Shown here in pieces: positions 1 to 7,322 of a DNA stretch of 9,010 nucleotides. Source of the stretch: Caldimonas sp. (GTDB lineage Bacteria > Pseudomonadota > Gammaproteobacteria > Burkholderiales > Burkholderiaceae_C); contig JASLGD010000161.1 of NCBI GenBank assembly GCA_030150305.1, positions 1-9,010 of the forward strand, written 5' to 3'. Numbering within the stretch: the stretch's first letter is position 1; the number at the start of each line of letters is the position of its first letter. A program made the translations under genes and the position numbers. Under the pieces are notes generated by a model. It did not search any database and had not been told where the DNA came from. It saw only the letters and a list, made by a program, of their open reading frames with translations.

Positions 1-665
<665 letters not shown>

Positions 666-709
666 CGCGGTCTCCTTCGCGAGTCACACCGCGGGGCCGA
701 GGTCGAGCG

Positions 710-1501
710 TCAGGACAACCCCTCCCGCACCATCTTCCGGCGGATGAAAGCGATCTGCGTCTGCAGCGGCAGATCCTTCGGGCAGACGTCCTCGCAGCCG
801 AGCAGGGACATGCAGCCGAAGACGCCGTCGTCGTCGCCGATCACCTCATAGTAGTCGGCGTCGGTCCGCGTGTCTCGCGGATCGAGGCGAAAGCGCGCGA
901 TCTTGTTGAGGCCGATCGCGCCGACGAAGTCCTTGCGCATCCGCGCGGTGCCGCAGGCGGCGACGCAGCAGCCGCACTCGATGCAGCGGTCGAGCTCGAA
1001 GATCTGGTCGGCGAGGTCGGGATCCATCGGCGCCTCGATCCGCCTCAGGTCGATCTTCTCCGCGGCGACGTGGCACCACGCTTCGAGCCGCTCGCTGAGC
1101 GAGCGCATCCACTTGCCGGTGTTGACCGAGAGGTCGCCGATCAGCTCGAAGAACGGCAGCGGCGCGAGCGTGATCTCGGGGCCGACGTCGCGCGTCAGCG
1201 TGCGGCAGGCGAGCGTCGGCCGGCCGTTGACGACCATCGCGCAGCTGCCGCAGATGCCGGCGCGGCAGACGAAGTCGAACTGCAGCGACGGATCGTGCTT
1301 CTCGCGGATCTCGCCGAGCGCCATGAAGAGCGTCATGCCGTCGCTCTGCTCGACCTCGAAGGTCTGCAGGTGCGGAACGCTCGCCGGGTCCGCGGGGTTG
1401 TGGCGCAGCACGTGGATCCGGATCTTCTGGCCGGACTGAACCACTCCCGCGGAAGCGCGTGGCGCCTTCACGAACGGCACGGGCGCTTCGATCATGGCCA
1501 T
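710..1501 (-). CDS. frdB: Fumarate reductase / succinate dehydrogenase iron-sulfur subunit
   Basis: This 263-residue protein relays electrons between the quinone-reactive cytochrome and the flavin subunit. The N-terminal plant-type ferredoxin domain holds the [2Fe-2S] ligands C79, C84, C87 (CRAGICGSC) and C99. The C-terminal domain holds CIECGCCVAACG (C173, C176, C179, C183) and then C230, C236 and C240. These supply the [4Fe-4S] cluster (C173, C176, C179, C240) and the [3Fe-4S] cluster (C183, C230, C236). The CG after the fourth cysteine, and segments such as DDDGVFGCM and KDLPLQ, resemble Wolinella-type FrdB. The chosen ATG (1499-1501) lies four bases after the frdA stop. The same frame is open further upstream to 1750, but that stretch is arginine/serine-rich and overlaps frdA, so it is out-of-frame shadow. 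A second ATG at 1493-1495 is possible. Compared with the roughly 240-residue Wolinella protein there are about 20 extra N-terminal residues. The ribosome-binding site is weak, so coupling to frdA translation is likely. Confidence 0.93.
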   Translation of the reverse strand: MAMIEAPVPFVKAPRASAGVVQSGQKIRIHVLRHNPADPASVPHLQTFEVEQSDGMTLFMALGEIREKHDPSLQFDFVCRAGICGSCAMVVNGRPTLACRTLTRDVGPEITLAPLPFFELIGDLSVNTGKWMRSLSERLEAWCHVAAEKIDLRRIEAPMDPDLADQIFELDRCIECGCCVAACGTARMRKDFVGAIGLNKIARFRLDPRDTRTDADYYEVIGDDDGVFGCMSLLGCEDVCPKDLPLQTQIAFIRRKMVREGLS

Positions 1502-1505
1502 GCTG

Positions 1506-3539
1506 TCACTCGCTTTCCCAGGAGAACTCCGACTCGGGGATCGCGCCGACGGCCTCCGCCTCCGGCACCGGGAAGCGCTCGTCGATGCGCTCGTTGCGGC
1601 CGCGCAGCGACGGCGGCAACAGGTGCGCGTACGGCATGAGCGCGCGCTGCAGCTCGAAGCGGTCGTCGATCCGCGCCTTGGCGACCTCGACCTCGGCCTG
1701 GCGGACGACGGTGTCGGGATGGTCGGTGTAGTCCTGGGCGCCATAGCCACGCCAGCCCGGCGGCAGCTCCATCTTCATGACGTCGAGCGGCTCGTAGCGC
1801 AGCGTCGGCAACGTCGCGTCGCCCGACCAGGACGCGAGCGTGCGGCTCAGCCACTTGGCGTCGTTGCGCGCCGGATGGTCCTCTCGGAAGTGCGCGCCGC
1901 GACTTTCGGTGCGCATCAGCGCGCCGTGCGCGACGCAGAGCGCGAGCTTGAGCATCTTCCTGGTCCGGTACGCGGTGACGAGCTCGGGATTCGGCCCCGG
2001 CGCGCTCGAACGCAGGCCGATGTTGCGGCTCTTCGCAAGCAGCCCCTGCAGCTCGTCGACCGCCTGTGCCAGGTCCTTGCCGGTGCGAAAGATGCCGACC
2101 TTCGCGCTCATGATCTCCTGCATCCTCGCCTTCAGCGCGCTCGCGTCCTCGCCGCCCGATCGGCTCGCGATCGCGTCGAGCTCGGCCCCCTCGCGGCGCA
2201 CGAACTCGCGCACGAGGGCGATCGGGATCGCGGTGTCGTTCTCCGCGCGGTCGCAGAAGTCGGCGATGTATTCGCCGACGATCATCCCGGCGACGACGGT
2301 CTCTGCCACCGAGTTGCCGCCCAGGCGGTTGAAGCCGTGCATGTCCCAGCACGCCGTCTCGCCGGCGGCGAACAGGCCCTTCAGCGTCGGGCTCTCGCCG
2401 GTGTGGTTGGTGCGCACGCCGCCCATCGTGTAGTGCTGCGCCGGACGGACCGGGATCAGGTCCTTGACGGGATCGAGGCCGACGAAGTAGTGGCAGATGT
2501 CCCAGACCTCGCGCAGGTTCTGGCGGATGTGCTTCTCGCCGAGCAGGCGGATGTCGAGCCAGAGGTGCTCGCCGAAGCGCGATTGCGCGCCCTTGCCCTT
2601 GCGGATGTGCTCCTCCATCCGCCGCGAGACGACGTCGCGCGACGCGAGCTCCTTCTTCTCGGGCTCGTACTCGGGCATGAAGCGGTGCTGATCGACGTCG
2701 AGCAGCAGCCCGCCGTCGCCGCGGCAGCCTTCGGTGAGCAGGATCCCCGCCGGAAAGATCGGCGTCGGATGGAACTGCACCGCCTCCATGTTGCCGAGCG
2801 TCGCGATGCCGGTCTCGAGCGCGATCGCCATGCCGATGCCGTCGCAGATGACGGCGTTCGTCGTCACGCGATAGAGGCGGCCGGCGCCGCCGGTCGCGAG
2901 CGCGGTCGCCTTCGCGATCCACGCGCTCAGCTCGCCGGTGACGAGGTCGCGCACGACCGCGCCGTGGCAGCGGCCCGCGTCGTGGATCAGCGCGAGCGCC
3001 TCGCAGCGCTCGAGTACGGGGATCGATGCGGCGATCACCTGGTCGCCGACGGCCTGCAGCATCGCGTGTCCGGTCGCGTCGGCGACGTAGCACGTGCGCC
3101 ACTTCTTGGTCCCGCCGAAGTCGCGCTGCGCGACCAGGCCGTGCGCTTCGTCGCGCTCGGTGACGGTGACCTTCTGGCCGTTGATCACGACCTGGCGGTC
3201 GCCCTTGCGCACGCGGCTCCATGGCACGCCCCACGCGGCGAGTTCGCGGACGGCCTTCGGCGCGGTGTTGACGAACATCCGCACGACTTCCTGGTCGGCG
3301 CCCCAGTCGGAGCCGCGCACCGTGTCCTCGAAGTGAACGTCCTCGTTGTCGCCTCGGCCCTTGACGACGTTGCCGAGGCTCGCCTGCATGCCCCCCTGCG
3401 CGGCCTTCGAGTGCGAGCGCTTCGGCGGCACGAGCGAGAGGATGACGGTGTCGTGGCCGCGGCGCTTCGCCGCGACCGCCATGCGCAGGCCGGCGAGGCC
3501 GCCGCCGATGACGAGCACGTCGGTGTAGAACACCTTCAC
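1506..3539 (-). CDS. frdA: Fumarate reductase / succinate dehydrogenase flavoprotein subunit
   Basis: This 677-residue catalytic subunit interconverts fumarate and succinate on the cytoplasmic face of the membrane. The N-terminus carries the FAD-binding GGGLAGLR motif (residues 12-19). [10 protein letters not shown] follows, with H43 as the expected covalent 8-alpha-histidyl-FAD attachment residue. Substrate-site residues known from the family are present: H257 (QFHPTP), R301 ([10 protein letters not shown]), H369 (AQHY) and R405 (FNRLGGNS). The C-terminal segment [17 protein letters not shown] is also typical. Length and sequence agree closely with Wolinella FrdA (about 656 residues), with a slightly longer acidic C-terminus. 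There is no twin-arginine signal, which separates it from the periplasmic methylmenaquinol:fumarate reductase flavoproteins. The GTG start overlaps the frdC stop as GTGA and has a strong GGAGG seven bases upstream. The visible active site does not tell whether the enzyme works mainly as a reductase or a dehydrogenase. Confidence 0.96.
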   Translation of the reverse strand: MKVFYTDVLVIGGGLAGLRMAVAAKRRGHDTVILSLVPPKRSHSKAAQGGMQASLGNVVKGRGDNEDVHFEDTVRGSDWGADQEVVRMFVNTAPKAVRELAAWGVPWSRVRKGDRQVVINGQKVTVTERDEAHGLVAQRDFGGTKKWRTCYVADATGHAMLQAVGDQVIAASIPVLERCEALALIHDAGRCHGAVVRDLVTGELSAWIAKATALATGGAGRLYRVTTNAVICDGIGMAIALETGIATLGNMEAVQFHPTPIFPAGILLTEGCRGDGGLLLDVDQHRFMPEYEPEKKELASRDVVSRRMEEHIRKGKGAQSRFGEHLWLDIRLLGEKHIRQNLREVWDICHYFVGLDPVKDLIPVRPAQHYTMGGVRTNHTGESPTLKGLFAAGETACWDMHGFNRLGGNSVAETVVAGMIVGEYIADFCDRAENDTAIPIALVREFVRREGAELDAIASRSGGEDASALKARMQEIMSAKVGIFRTGKDLAQAVDELQGLLAKSRNIGLRSSAPGPNPELVTAYRTRKMLKLALCVAHGALMRTESRGAHFREDHPARNDAKWLSRTLASWSGDATLPTLRYEPLDVMKMELPPGWRGYGAQDYTDHPDTVVRQAEVEVAKARIDDRFELQRALMPYAHLLPPSLRGRNERIDERFPVPEAEAVGAIPESEFSWESE

Positions 3540-4357
3540 TTGCGGCCCTCCCGCAGCGCGGCCGGAACGGGAACCTGCTGCCAGCTCGGCACGAACTCCT
3601 TGCCGATGCGCGCGTCGCGTCCCACGCCGATCTTGATGTAGGCGCCCAGCGTCGCGAGGCCGAGGACGATGAAGAAGACCGAGAGGGCCCACTTGACCAT
3701 CTTCAGCGTGCGCCGCGTCGCGCGGTCGTTCTCGCCGGCGAGCCAGCCCCACTTCACCGCCAGGCGATAGAGGCCGATGCCGCCGTGCAGCTCGACCGCG
3801 AACAGCAGCACGAGGTAGAGCGGCCACCACGACCCGCTCCAGACGCGGTCGGCCGACATCCACGGCCCGATCTGCGCCGGGTGCATCATCATCTGGTAGA
3901 GATGCACCGAGGCGAGGAAGAACATCGCGAAGCCGGTGACGACCTGCCAGTACCACAGCGTCGTGTCCTCGTGGTGCATCGTCGCCATGTGGTCGCGGTA
4001 GGTGCGAACCTGGCCGTAGCTGATCGGGAACTTGCGCAACGCCAGCGCCGCATGCACGACGAAGAGCGCGAACACGGTGGCGACGACGAACGACACCAGG
4101 ATCGGGTACGACCTGCCGAAGAAAAAGGTGCCCTCGAAGAACTTGGTCACCGTCCACATCGCGTCCTCGCTGATGAGGATCGTCGAGACGAAGAACATGT
4201 GGCCCCACATGAAGAGGCCGAGCACGAGGCCGCTGACGCTCTGCGCGAGGTCGAGCTTCGCCGGCCAGCGGCTCTTGCGCGCACGTGCAGCGCGCGGCGG
4301 TGCGACGGCGGTGCGGGCGCTGATCGAAGGGCTCGGGGCCGAGTTCATGCGGACCAT
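3536..4357 (-). CDS. frdC: Diheme cytochrome b membrane subunit of fumarate reductase (Wolinella-type FrdC)
   Basis: This 273-residue membrane anchor exchanges electrons with quinone. It has five predicted hydrophobic helices (about residues 39-61, 84-107, 134-158, 178-203 and 222-243). It aligns essentially without gaps with Wolinella FrdC, as I recall that sequence, at an offset of nine residues. The four axial heme histidines are H53, H102, H152 and H191. E75 corresponds to Wolinella E66 (menaquinol oxidation site) and E189 to E180 (the E-pathway proton route). The motifs [22 protein letters not shown] and [22 protein letters not shown] are diagnostic of this type-B family. I chose the ATG at 4355-4357, which has a weak AGGCG upstream. 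An ATG three codons later (start at 4348) is equally possible. A TTG at 4417 is unlikely because it lies inside the FNR-like box. The gene is first in the frdCAB-aspA operon and its stop overlaps the frdA start by four bases. Confidence 0.93.
   Translation of the reverse strand: MVRMNSAPSPSISARTAVAPPRAARARKSRWPAKLDLAQSVSGLVLGLFMWGHMFFVSTILISEDAMWTVTKFFEGTFFFGRSYPILVSFVVATVFALFVVHAALALRKFPISYGQVRTYRDHMATMHHEDTTLWYWQVVTGFAMFFLASVHLYQMMMHPAQIGPWMSADRVWSGSWWPLYLVLLFAVELHGGIGLYRLAVKWGWLAGENDRATRRTLKMVKWALSVFFIVLGLATLGAYIKIGVGRDARIGKEFVPSWQQVPVPAALREGRK
3547..3551 (-). promoter_or_regulatory. Ribosome binding site that fixes the GTG start of frdA
   Basis: GGAGG on the minus strand is separated by seven bases from the GTG at 3537-3539. 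The upstream frame is open far beyond this point, to 4433, but it overlaps frdC and encodes low-complexity shadow sequence. This site and the family N-terminus ([13 protein letters not shown]) therefore decide the start. Confidence 0.75.
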
Positions 4358-4403
4358 TAGACGCCTGGTGCTCGCGCGCCGAACGGCGGCGAACGCCCGT
4401 TGG

Positions 4404-4420
4404 TTGACGGAGATCAACGC
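4404..4420 (-). promoter_or_regulatory. FNR/Anr/Dnr-like operator upstream of frdC
   Basis: On the plus strand the site reads TTGACGGAGATCAACGC. Its core TTGAC-GGAG-ATCAA (4404-4417) differs at one position from the FNR-family consensus TTGAT-N4-ATCAA. It is centred at 4410.5, about 53 bases before the frdC ATG. If it acted as a class II activator site at -41.5, transcription would start near 4369 and leave a leader of about a dozen bases. No convincing -10 hexamer is visible, as is common in GC-rich genomes. An anaerobic activator in front of a fumarate reductase operon makes biological sense. The binding protein is inferred. Confidence 0.6.
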
Positions 4421-4422
4421 AA

Positions 4423-4438
4423 CGCGCGGTCACGCGCG
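4423..4438 (-). terminator. Possible GC hairpin after the usp gene
   Basis: CGCGCG, a four-base loop (GTCA on the plus strand), and CGCGCG form a perfect six-pair stem. It begins 18 bases after the usp stop on the minus strand and ends six bases before the core of the FNR-like box. No U-rich tract follows, so strong intrinsic termination is doubtful. Alternating CG runs are also easy to find by chance at this base composition. It could attenuate read-through from usp into frdC, or do nothing. Confidence 0.2.
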
Positions 4439-4456
4439 CCGCTTCGCCTGATGACG

Positions 4457-4882
4457 CTAGCGCACGAGCGTCACCGGGACGTCGGCGAGGTGCACGACCT
4501 TGTGTGCGACCGAGCCGAGGACCAGGTTGGCGACGCGGCCGAGGCCGCGCGTTCCCATGACGATGGCGTCGCAGCCGAGCTCGTGCGCGCAGCCGGCGAT
4601 CTCCGCGGCGGGGTGGCCGATGCGCACGTGGCGCAGGCAGGCGACGCCGGCGGCGGCGGCCGGGCGCTCGGCGACGGCGACGATCGCCTCGCCGGCGCGC
4701 TCGAGCTCGGCGTCGATCTGGTCGGGCGTCACGAGCTTGCCCGGCCAGGGCTGCACGGGCGGCGCCTGCACGTTGAGGACGTGCAACTCGGCGTCGGCGC
4801 GGCCGCGCAACTCGGCGAGCGCGTGCGCGAACGCGCGCAGCGCGTCTTCGGAACCGTCAATGGGCACGAGAACGCGCTTCAT
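4457..4882 (-). CDS. Universal stress protein, UspA family, ATP-binding type
   Basis: This is a single-domain cytoplasmic Usp protein of 141 residues, the usual family length. The N-terminus [18 protein letters not shown] is the canonical first strand and helix. The C-terminal part contains G110-x2-G113-x9-G123-S124, the nucleotide-binding signature of ATP-binding Usp proteins. It ends in the usual DVPVTLVR strand. The ATG at 4880-4882 has GAAGG seven bases upstream. An in-frame extension to 4960 lacks family sequence. The gene lies 99 bases before frdC on the same strand, so read-through into the frd operon is possible. A box closely matching the frd operator lies 86 bases upstream. Usp proteins of Pseudomonas are known members of Anr (FNR-type) regulons and help survival under anaerobic energy stress. 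A similar role here is an inference from context. Confidence 0.9.
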   Translation of the reverse strand: MKRVLVPIDGSEDALRAFAHALAELRGRADAELHVLNVQAPPVQPWPGKLVTPDQIDAELERAGEAIVAVAERPAAAAGVACLRHVRIGHPAAEIAGCAHELGCDAIVMGTRGLGRVANLVLGSVAHKVVHLADVPVTLVR

Positions 4883-5125
4883 GCCGTCGCCTTCGTTCGT
4901 GCACGCTTGTCCACGCCCCGATTGGACACCCGCCGCGGCGCTCGGCGGCCACGACGGCACGCCGGCGTTTGACGGATCTCAACGCGCGCTGGGGGCCCGG
5001 GGCACGGCGGTGACCCGTAGCCGCGCCGCGCCGGCATCCCCCATGCGAGGTGCGGCCCGGTATCCGTTCCGTATCCAGCGCGGTCCTAGCGTCGTCATCG
5101 TCGAAGCGAACCGCTGGAGGCGCCC
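4883..5125. other. Divergent intergenic region between usp and the PEP-CTERM-like gene
   Basis: These 243 bases must carry the promoters for the minus-strand usp gene and the plus-strand surface-protein gene. They contain the FNR-like box (4969-4985). Near 5059-5075 there is a short imperfect direct repeat (GTATCC, CCGTTC, then GTATCC). At 5116-5120 is the GGAGG that serves the start at 5126. I could not identify a clear sigma-70 pair. A sigma-54 site was considered and rejected. Confidence 0.5.
4969..4985 (-). promoter_or_regulatory. Second copy of the FNR-like box, upstream of usp
   Basis: The plus strand reads TTGACGGATCTCAACGC, identical at 15 of 17 positions to the box before frdC. The palindromic core TTGAC-GGAT-CTCAA (4969-4982) has one mismatch per half-site to TTGAT-N4-ATCAA, so it is the weaker match. 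The centre (4975.5) is 93 bases before the usp ATG. A TCCAAT (complement of 4921-4926) lies about 52 bases from the centre, which would fit a -10 element under a site at -61.5, but this is tentative. The box lies in a divergent region and could also act on the plus-strand gene at 5126. Confidence 0.42.
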
Positions 5126-5200
5126 ATGGACAAGGCTTTGAGGCTCGCGACCATCGCCACGTGCCTCGCCGGGACGCTCGCGCCGCCGGGTGCACTCGCG
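5126..5200 (+). other. Signal peptide coding segment of the surface protein
   Basis: Residues 1-25 have a short basic n-region (K3, R6), a hydrophobic core (LATIATCLAGTLA) and an A-L-A cleavage motif before N26. This is a standard Sec signal. There is no lipobox at the cleavage site, and the cysteine at position 13 lies inside the hydrophobic core. Confidence 0.8.
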
Positions 5201-7300
5201 AACCCGTGCCCGCTCGACAGCACCGGCACCGTCCGCAAGCCGATCACCACCTTCGTCGTCTGGGGCTCCGACACGCTCAGCGCGAACGACGGCTGCAGGG
5301 TCGACTCGGGGGGAACGCTGGAGGAGACCGGCGACCTCGTCGTCTCGGCTGGCTCGGTGCTCGGCAACACGGCCGGGGGGACGATCCAGATCGACCTCGT
5401 CGGCTCGCTGTCGAACCTGGGAATGGCGGGCCTGAGCGGGACCACGATCAACAACGGCACGATCACGAATGACGCACAGCTGCTCGGCGCCTTCGGCCAG
5501 TTCTCGAACAACGGCAAGCTCGTCAACGCAGCGATCGCGGGCTTCACCGGCGGCTCGTTCGCGAACAGCGGCTCGATCACGAGCGGGCCGGGCAGCACGT
5601 TCGCGCTCTCGGTGCTCACCGCGACCTCGACCGGCAGCGTCACGAACCACGGCACCTTCGCGATCGCAAGTTCGTCGCTCGCCAACTCGGGAGCAATCGC
5701 GAACGAGTCCGACGGGATCTTCCTCGTGCAGGAGAACGCGACCTTCGACCACTCCGGCACCTTCGCCACCGCCGGCAGGTTCAACAACGTCAGCGGCACC
5801 GTCACCAGCGAAAGCGGCGCCTCGATCGACAACAGCGGCACCTTCCAGAACCTCGACACCGTGCGAGCGTTGGCGGGCAGCACGTTCACGAACAGCGCGA
5901 CCGTCCTCAACGCCGGGACGTTCTCGCTCGCCGGCAGCTTCGCGAACGCGGCCGGCGCCTCGTTCACGAACACCGGCGGCTTCGCGGCGAGCGGGTCGTT
6001 CGAGAACGGCGGGACGTTCACGAACTCGGGCGGCACCGCGACGCTGCACGGCGGCGCGGTCTTCATCAACGACGCCAGCGGCAAGATCGACAACAGCGGT
6101 GCCTGGACGACCGAGGCGTCGAGCCAGCTGACGAACAACGGCAAGCTCTCCAACGGCGGCTCGTTCAGCCACGGCGGGACGCTCGACAACGCCGCCGGCG
6201 CGAGCATCGACAACGGCGGCACGCTCGTCACCTTCGCCGCGACGATCCACAACGCCGGCTCGATCGACAACGGCGGCACGCTCACGAACGGCACCGGCAG
6301 CCAGATCGCCAACGCCGGCATGCTCTCGAGCTCGGGCCAGCTCGTGAACCAGGCCGTGATCGCCAACACGGGCACGCTCGACAACAGCGGTACGCTGAAC
6401 AACAGCGGGCTGATCAGTACGGCGACCGGGGCGTTCAAGAACGAAAGCGGCGCGACCGTCAACAACCAGGGCACGATCACGGTCGGCTCGCCGCTCGCGC
6501 TGCCGCCGTTCCCGGTGGCGACGCTCGCCAACGACGGCGCGATCCACAACCAGGGCGGCACGATCGAGAACGCGGCCGGCGGCCGGATCGACAACCGCGG
6601 CACGATCACGAACGACGCCAACGGCTCGCTCAGGAACGACGCCAACGCGATGCTCGCGATCGCCGCCAGCGGCTCGGTCGTCAACGACGGCGGGATCGGC
6701 AACGCGGGGTCGGTGTTCCTCGCCGGCAGCATCAGTGGTTCGGGCACGTACTCGCAGACGGCAGGGCTCACCAAGCTGCAGACCGGCGCGTCGCTCGCGC
6801 AGTCGTTCATCGACGTCGCCGGCGGCAGCCTGCTCGGCGCCGGCCAGCTGTCGGGCGCCGTGCACGTCGGCCCCGGCGCGATCCTGGGGCCGGGCGATCC
6901 GAACCACCTCGGCATCATCGGATCGCTGACGGTCGACGGCGGTACGCTGCTGTTCCAGATCGCGGCGGCCGGGGCGTTCGACACGCTGTCGGTCAGCGGT
7001 GCGCTCGTGCTGCACGGCGGCGTCATCGAGTTCGATTTCATCGACGGCTTCGTGCCGGGTGCGGGCGACCGCTTCGAGAGCTTCCTCGTCGCCTCGGGCG
7101 GCATCGCCGGGCTCGACGGTGTCGCGCTCCGCTTCGACGGCTTGCCGGCAGGCATCGACGGCGCGCTGATCGACGTCGACGGTGCGCTGACGCTCGCCAC
7201 CGGCGTCGCGGCACCGGTCGACGAGCCGCAGACGTGGGCGCTGCTGTTCGCGTTCGTTCCGCTGGTCGGCTGGATGGCGCGGCGGCGAAACGCCGCCTGA
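5126..7300 (+). CDS. Exported repeat-rich beta-solenoid surface protein with variant PEP-CTERM tail
   Basis: This 724-residue secreted protein is probably displayed on or released from the cell surface; its specific function is not recognisable. The signal peptide covers residues 1-25, with likely cleavage at ALA|NP. C28 and C57 lie in the mature N-terminal segment and could form a disulfide. Residues about 62-540 are a degenerate repeat rich in Asn, Gly, Ser and Thr, with more than twenty N-x-G steps (DNSGT, DNGGTL, NNGK, TNSGG). This pattern is expected of a right-handed beta-helix. Residues about 566-655 resemble autotransporter passenger-associated repeats: a Pro-Gly-rich turn (GPGAILGPGD), then SLTVDGGTL, FDTLSVSG and GDRFESFLV. 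The tail (698-724) has D-E-P, then TWALL, a hydrophobic helix and RRR, which is a PEP-CTERM/exosortase signal with Asp in place of the first Pro. There is no beta-barrel translocator. The ATG at 5126 has GGAGG five bases upstream. No exosortase gene is in the window. Adhesion or biofilm matrix is a plausible role, but it is inferred. Confidence 0.9.
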   Translation: MDKALRLATIATCLAGTLAPPGALANPCPLDSTGTVRKPITTFVVWGSDTLSANDGCRVDSGGTLEETGDLVVSAGSVLGNTAGGTIQIDLVGSLSNLGMAGLSGTTINNGTITNDAQLLGAFGQFSNNGKLVNAAIAGFTGGSFANSGSITSGPGSTFALSVLTATSTGSVTNHGTFAIASSSLANSGAIANESDGIFLVQENATFDHSGTFATAGRFNNVSGTVTSESGASIDNSGTFQNLDTVRALAGSTFTNSATVLNAGTFSLAGSFANAAGASFTNTGGFAASGSFENGGTFTNSGGTATLHGGAVFINDASGKIDNSGAWTTEASSQLTNNGKLSNGGSFSHGGTLDNAAGASIDNGGTLVTFAATIHNAGSIDNGGTLTNGTGSQIANAGMLSSSGQLVNQAVIANTGTLDNSGTLNNSGLISTATGAFKNESGATVNNQGTITVGSPLALPPFPVATLANDGAIHNQGGTIENAAGGRIDNRGTITNDANGSLRNDANAMLAIAASGSVVNDGGIGNAGSVFLAGSISGSGTYSQTAGLTKLQTGASLAQSFIDVAGGSLLGAGQLSGAVHVGPGAILGPGDPNHLGIIGSLTVDGGTLLFQIAAAGAFDTLSVSGALVLHGGVIEFDFIDGFVPGAGDRFESFLVASGGIAGLDGVALRFDGLPAGIDGALIDVDGALTLATGVAAPVDEPQTWALLFAFVPLVGWMARRRNAA
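5450..6715 (+). repeat. Degenerate in-frame repeats coding for the solenoid
   Basis: Short near-identical coding blocks recur in frame, for example GACAACAGCGGCAC, GACAACGGCGGCACGCTC (near 6208 and 6267) and ACGAACAGCG. They encode strand-turn units of the form (I/L/F)-x-N-x-G-(T/S). Spacing is irregular, so these are diverged coding repeats and not a minisatellite with a fixed period. Long regular antisense open frames opposite this region arise from the repeated GC-rich codons. Confidence 0.7.
7217..7297 (+). other. Variant PEP-CTERM sorting-signal segment
   Basis: Residues 698-724 read V-D-E-P-Q-TWALL, a hydrophobic stretch, G-W-M-A and RRRNAA. The family consensus is V-P-E-P, then a transmembrane helix, then an Arg-rich end. 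The Glu-Pro, the TWALL continuation and the terminal arginines are conserved; the first proline is replaced by Asp699. In the family, exosortase recognises this signal for sorting and processing at the inner membrane. Confidence 0.75.
7281..7297. terminator. Candidate hairpin overlapping the 3' end of the surface-protein gene
   Basis: GGCGGCG-AAA-CGCCGCC is a perfect seven-pair stem immediately before the TGA at 7298-7300. It stands between two convergent genes whose stops are only 22 bases apart, so it could act on both transcripts. No U-tract follows on either strand. The sequence also encodes the Arg-rich tail, so the symmetry may be coincidental. Confidence 0.25.
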
Positions 7301-7322
7301 GCGCGTCGCCGAGGTCGTGCCT

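Noticed and set aside
1502..1750. N-terminal extension of frdB by 83 codons
   Set aside because: The extra residues are Arg/Ser-rich shadow of the frdA C-terminus. The ATG at 1501 sits directly after the frdA stop and matches the family start.
1494..3641. Long plus-strand open frame (715 codons) opposite frdA
   Set aside because: It is a mirror of frdA in high-GC DNA. Its product is Arg/Ala/Asp-rich with no family features, while the opposite strand has a complete flavoprotein.
4358..4417. TTG start for frdC at 4417
   Set aside because: It would place the start codon inside the FNR-like box and add 20 residues not seen in the family; ATGs at 4357 or 4348 fit better.
4989..5012. Possible sigma-54 promoter for the surface-protein gene (GGGCACG near 4999)
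   Set aside because: The -24-like element is close to TGGCACG, but at the right spacing there is no GC-containing -12 element, so the match fails where it matters most.
5450..6715. CRISPR-like or satellite repeat array
   Set aside because: The repeats are irregular in length and spacing, stay in one reading frame and encode solenoid steps; there are no uniform repeats with unique spacers.
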